Source: Candidatus Ozemibacter sp. (lineage in GTDB: Bacteria; Muiribacteriota; Ozemobacteria; Ozemobacterales; Ozemobacteraceae). Taken from it: a stretch of DNA of 35,834 bases. The notes beneath the pieces are model-generated. The model ran no database searches. It had not been told where the DNA came from and was given only the letters and a program-made list of their open reading frames with translations. The stretch is taken from positions 1-35,834 of the forward strand of contig JASURT010000009.1 in the NCBI GenBank assembly GCA_030446435.1. Direction: 5' to 3'. Each line of letters begins with the position of its first letter. The stretch's first letter is position 1. Below, piece after piece: positions 32,613 through 35,834 of this stretch. Made by a program: the position numbers and the translations under genes.

Positions 32613-32653
32613 AAAAAAGACCGCTCCGGAGAGCCTGGAGCGGTCTTTTTTTT
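32613..32653. terminator. Bidirectional intrinsic terminator
   Basis: GACCGCTCC-N9-GGAGCGGTC (32619-32627 and 32637-32645) is flanked by A6 and T8. It ends the plus-strand group and can also stop minus-strand transcripts from the pseudopilin genes. Bases 32654-32821 hold no supported gene. Confidence 0.92.
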
Positions 32654-32821
32654 GCTCTTCTGTTTAACCCGGTTTCTTTCAAAACTTATGATTTATGAGC
32701 TTCTATAAAACAACCCGACATCTCGCAGGCATGAAAGAAAAACAACTTCATGAATTTGCAAACCACCGGTTGAAAAGCGAAATAAAAGCGACTGAATCAG
32801 AATTTAAACCCTGTGATGAGA

Positions 32822-33448
32822 TCACTGAGTGGCCTGAAGAAGCCAGTTCACTTTTCGTGGCGTAATCATCATAAAAAATGCCTTAACTCTGGGGTCTGCA
32901 TCAGGATTTTTAAGAATCTCTTCTTTTTCAGCCTCAGAAAGCTTGTCGAATTTTTCTGAGTAAAGAATTTTCATCGAAACCTTGAACCAGATTTTTGAAT
33001 TCAAGGCCAGTTCAGACTGCACAAAAGCGTCTGAATCGCGATAACTCGAGTCATAATCAAAAGCGAGTATCTGGCCATCATTAAAGAGAAACGGCCGCAT
33101 CGCAGAAACATCAGGGTCAGGATCGTTGATGCCCGATTTTTTACCACGATAGAGTCGCCGGGTTTCTGTATCAAAGTAATACTGAACGGTCTCAGTCGAT
33201 GACAGGGGAATATTGAGCCGGTCATTGAAAACCTGTGGTTTTTCGGCGGCATTTCTGAGTTCGTTTCTTATGCCGGTCATGATAATTCTGGTTGTCTGCA
33301 AAATATCGAGCTTGTTCTGAGAATGCACGAATGTTTTATTGACAGTTCTCAGTAACTGAAACATCGAGCCTGAAAGCAAGAGAATCATGCCTGTTACAAA
33401 AACAAGCTCGACCATGGTCATACCAGAACTTTTCCGCTTAATAAACAT
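32822..33448 (-). CDS. Type IV pilin-like protein, PilW/GspJ-like (208 aa)
   Basis: Pseudopilin of a type IV pilus or type II secretion-like machine. The prepilin cleavage site is G9|MTMVE, with the required Glu at +5, followed by a hydrophobic helix LVFVTGMILLLSGSMFQLLR. The long globular part has the RLYRGK, PFLFNDGQILAFDYDSS and WFKVSMKI strands common in PilW/GspJ proteins. Its ATG overlaps the stop of the upstream pilin gene by one base (TGATG), showing translational coupling. The exact machine cannot be told from this window. Confidence 0.85.
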   Translation of the reverse strand: MFIKRKSSGMTMVELVFVTGMILLLSGSMFQLLRTVNKTFVHSQNKLDILQTTRIIMTGIRNELRNAAEKPQVFNDRLNIPLSSTETVQYYFDTETRRLYRGKKSGINDPDPDVSAMRPFLFNDGQILAFDYDSSYRDSDAFVQSELALNSKIWFKVSMKILYSEKFDKLSEAEKEEILKNPDADPRVKAFFMMITPRKVNWLLQATQ

Positions 33449-33888
33449 CAGTAAAAATTATACCTTGGGTCTGTAAGAATTGTGACAAAAGTCAAAACCG
33501 GCACGTCTGATTCTGCCTTTTTATGCTTTGAAATTACCGAGATTTTTATTCTCAGCAGAAACATTGGCTTGGCTTTGGGTGGCAAGGGGGTTACAGGTTG
33601 TAAAGTAGGTTCAAACCGCAATTCGAAGCCATTTTTATCTGCAGTTTTGGTAAGTTCGATAAAATCATCGTCTTTATGAAGCTTTTGCGCCTTGTCATAG
33701 CCCAGAGTTCGGGCAAGTTCGATTGCAGAAGTTCCGAAGAGGGTTGCCATGGTTCTGGTATCAGCGCGAACGATTCTTTTCTGCCCTGATCTCATCAAGG
33801 AGTAAATAGGCAAAATACCGGCAGAAATCATCATAATAACTATGAGAACTTCAACCAGAGAAAAACCCGTGTTTCGTCTTTTTCTCAT
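33448..33888 (-). CDS. Type IV pilin-like protein, PilV/GspI-like (146 aa)
   Basis: Minor pilin/pseudopilin. I take the ATG at 33888: MRKRRNTG|FSLVEVLIVIM gives a short basic leader, Gly8 before the cleavage site and Glu at +5; the longer frame start at 33930 would add an unsuitable leader. The short globular domain (SAIELARTLGYDKAQKLH, LRIKISVISKHKKAESDVPV) matches the size of PilV/GspI proteins. It is one base after the large upstream gene and coupled to the PilW/GspJ-like gene, so all three form one operon. Confidence 0.85.
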   Translation of the reverse strand: MRKRRNTGFSLVEVLIVIMMISAGILPIYSLMRSGQKRIVRADTRTMATLFGTSAIELARTLGYDKAQKLHKDDDFIELTKTADKNGFELRFEPTLQPVTPLPPKAKPMFLLRIKISVISKHKKAESDVPVLTFVTILTDPRYNFY

Positions 33889-33889
33889 A

Positions 33890-35834
33890 TCATTCCCGCT
33901 CGTATTTCCAGTCAAATTTACCCACCCCACCGGTAACGATCTTGGCTACATACTGCTTATCCATAAGACTTGGCATGACATTACGCCAGATTCCGTTCAA
34001 AGGGTTGTAAATAATAACATTTTCACCAGGCACTTTAAAATGCTCTTCGAGATTTAAAAATGGAGTTACCACAGTTCCTTTGATTGTAACCGGTTTATCG
34101 CCCACGACCTGAATTGGCTCTGAGACAGAAATCAGGTTGGCTTCAACGTAACATCTGCCACTCTGGGCATATGAGGTTTCGATTACAATCTGCGGCGCGA
34201 TAATTGTCAACAGATCGTTGCCGACCGATGAATTGAAAGACCCGTCTATAGGCGTTTCAGCCCCGACCAGGTCACCGGCAATGACAACCTTGCCGCCGCC
34301 CATCATCGGGCTTGAGTAAATGATTCCATGACCTTTGAATTTAAGATTTCTCAAACCGAGAGGTTCGGAATCATTCAGGGCAAGAATACCGTTCAGCTCG
34401 AGAGTCTGGTTATTCGCACCGGTTCGGTAAGCCTGAACATTGTTGATATACTTGAATTGAAAACGGTCATAAGATTCTCCGCCGACTGCAACTGTGGTTC
34501 GGCCCCTGAAGAAGTCTTCGGTGCTTCGAGGTATGAAATAAAAATCAAGCAGATACGAACTGTAGGCATCGGGCAACGCATACCACAAAGGCCCTTCGTA
34601 AAATTCGAGCATTGGGCTGCCCCTGATAACAGTGTCAAGACCGGCCGGCAAAGCGCCATATGGATATGGAAAGTTTTCAAGAAAGCCGCCAAGATGATCT
34701 TTTAAGGGACCTTCATACTCTGACTGCTTTTTCTGAAGTCGCTGCAGAAAATTTCCCAAACCACGGTTATAAAGTTCGACACCTGAGTCGCTCATAAAAT
34801 TGCCGTAGTTATCCAATTCTCGCATTTCATCGGGCAATAGTTCCCAGTTTTGATAAATCTTGTCACAAAATTCTTTGGTAACCCCGGCAAGTTCGAACAA
34901 GTCACGAGCCTGAGTGGCCGTAAGCTTGGTGTTGCCTTTCAAGCCGGGAATCATGGAAAGAATCGGACCGTTTGTGGCGATGAAGGGCATTTCAAACGGT
35001 TGCCCACCTTTTGGGTGAATCTGTACGCCCCGGAAATATTGGCGCATTGCGGGTCCATAAACAAGCGTGGGTGACAACTTCGAGAAATCAGCACCGCCAA
35101 GGGGAGCCAAAGGCGGCGTTGGTGGCGCCATGCCAAAGACATCGAGGCCGCTTTTATTCAGTTCAGGCATCAGGCGATACTTCATCTCACCTTCACTTGA
35201 CGCTCGGCCGCCCGGGGTCTGACTTACCAGCTGTCCTGTATGAACGGAATAACTTTGAAAACAGTTAATAAAAGAAGGTGGCCCATTGGTCGTGGGCTCG
35301 GTCAGCTCATCGCCGGCACCCAGATTGAACAGTCTTATCTTTGTATCATCGTTCCATTTGCTGCCGGTAAGAAACTTCAAAAATTTGCCTTTATCGGTTT
35401 TTGTCTGCCCCTGTAGTTCCATGAAATCATTTACGTATTTTTTCAGGCCGACCCAGGGCACATCAAATCTTAGGAAAAAGTTTTCCTGGGCGTTCATCTG
35501 CGAAAAAAGCTGGGTATTTGAATCGAGGTTATTGCCGAAAAGCAGTTTGGCGCCGTTTGTAGGTCTGACCAGAACAGCAGGGCCTGCCTGCATAAGGCTG
35601 TTGACATCCTGTCCGAGATACACTCGACCAGGTGGCGTCAATGCGCCATTACCGAGCTGGGCCAGATCTTTTTCCCAGTCGTTGTAATTTAGAGTGGGAT
35701 TAAAATCTTTTTTAACTGCGTTCCAGCCGTGATCCAGTCTTAGAGTTCTCTTCTGGCTGACAGATGAATCAAAAGTATTGAAATGCGATCCGCCATAAAC
35801 ACTGGCATCACGAATGAAAAGCGTGAAATAATTG
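33890..35834 (-). CDS. Large protein of unknown function in pseudopilin operon, 5' end beyond window
   Basis: The frame is open from the right edge (base 35833) to the TGA at 33890, at least 647 residues; I checked the last 190 bases and found no in-frame stop, so an apparent TTG start at 35641 is not the true start. The protein has no cysteine-rich or ATPase motif. The C-terminal 200 residues are beta-rich with Gly turns (GHGIIYSSPMMGGGKVVIAG, LTIIAPQIVIETSYAQSGRC), like a stacked-strand or adhesin-like domain; the middle has many Pro/Gly loops. It is one base upstream of the PilV/GspI-like gene. A large pilus-associated or pilin-like protein is the likeliest role, which only the missing N-terminus could show. 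Confidence 0.75.
   Translation of the reverse strand, partial: NYFTLFIRDASVYGGSHFNTFDSSVSQKRTLRLDHGWNAVKKDFNPTLNYNDWEKDLAQLGNGALTPPGRVYLGQDVNSLMQAGPAVLVRPTNGAKLLFGNNLDSNTQLFSQMNAQENFFLRFDVPWVGLKKYVNDFMELQGQTKTDKGKFLKFLTGSKWNDDTKIRLFNLGAGDELTEPTTNGPPSFINCFQSYSVHTGQLVSQTPGGRASSEGEMKYRLMPELNKSGLDVFGMAPPTPPLAPLGGADFSKLSPTLVYGPAMRQYFRGVQIHPKGGQPFEMPFIATNGPILSMIPGLKGNTKLTATQARDLFELAGVTKEFCDKIYQNWELLPDEMRELDNYGNFMSDSGVELYNRGLGNFLQRLQKKQSEYEGPLKDHLGGFLENFPYPYGALPAGLDTVIRGSPMLEFYEGPLWYALPDAYSSYLLDFYFIPRSTEDFFRGRTTVAVGGESYDRFQFKYINNVQAYRTGANNQTLELNGILALNDSEPLGLRNLKFKGHGIIYSSPMMGGGKVVIAGDLVGAETPIDGSFNSSVGNDLLTIIAPQIVIETSYAQSGRCYVEANLISVSEPIQVVGDKPVTIKGTVVTPFLNLEEHFKVPGENVIIYNPLNGIWRNVMPSLMDKQYVAKIVTGGVGKFDWKYERE

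Noticed and set aside
32695-32865. 56-codon plus-strand ORF after the terminator (MSFYKTTRHLAGMKEK...)
   Set aside because: No SD or promoter, no recognised family, and it overlaps the 3' end of the PilW/GspJ-like gene on the other strand.

Overview
The window comes from a motile, Gram-negative-type (diderm) bacterium. It carries lipid A genes (lpxA, an lpxC-fabZ fusion, lpxD), outer-membrane assembly genes (bamA, skp) and a flagellin/hook-associated gene block. Base composition looks moderate (mid-40s % GC by eye). The mix of Firmicutes-like flagellar gene order, a Bacteroidetes-like LpxC-FabZ fusion, very long flagellins and pseudopilin genes fits no well-studied proteobacterium. A deep-branching or candidate phylum is likely; Riflebacteria is my best but weakly supported guess. 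No rRNA, tRNA, CRISPR array or insertion sequence was recognised.

Layout. (1) 1-6962, minus strand: three closely related giant flagellin genes (the first cut by the left edge). Each has a leader with a GGA-loop hairpin, and two have the Shine-Dalgarno (SD) in a second hairpin loop. A fourth, 'orphan' leader with its own sigma-28-type promoter lies between flagellin 2 and flagellin 3 and is not attached to a flagellin start. (2) 7262-10296, minus: a thioredoxin gene and a four-domain CoA-disulfide-reductase/rhodanese/TusA/DsrE fusion, behind a sigma-54-type promoter with an upstream repeat cluster. (3) 10349-20976, minus: comF-flgM-flgN-flgK-flgL-fliW-csrA-flagellin, the order known from Bacillus subtilis, with sigma-28-type promoters before flgM and flgK. 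FlgL is about three times normal size because of six internal repeats. (4) 21124-27422, minus: bamA-skp-lpxD-(unknown exported protein)-lpxC/fabZ-lpxA, an envelope biogenesis operon with a sigma-70-type promoter before bamA and a strong terminator after lpxA. (5) 27570-32653, plus: a DnaB-like ATPase with an N-terminal zinc ribbon and a long proline-rich linker, a large lipoprotein, and a glycine-zipper exported protein, ending in a terminator. (6) 32822-35834, minus: two pseudopilin genes and the 3' part of a large unknown gene that runs off the right edge.

How it fits together. The flagellar part encodes a late-flagellar control circuit: FlgM (anti-sigma-28), FliW and CsrA (partner-switching translational control of flagellin), the hook-filament junction proteins FlgK and FlgL, their putative chaperone FlgN, and four flagellins. 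The leader hairpins look like targets for the CsrA encoded in the same window. The most unusual element is the orphan CsrA-type leader with an intact late-flagellar promoter (4495-4583). It could give flagellin 2 a tandem leader or act as a CsrA-titrating RNA.
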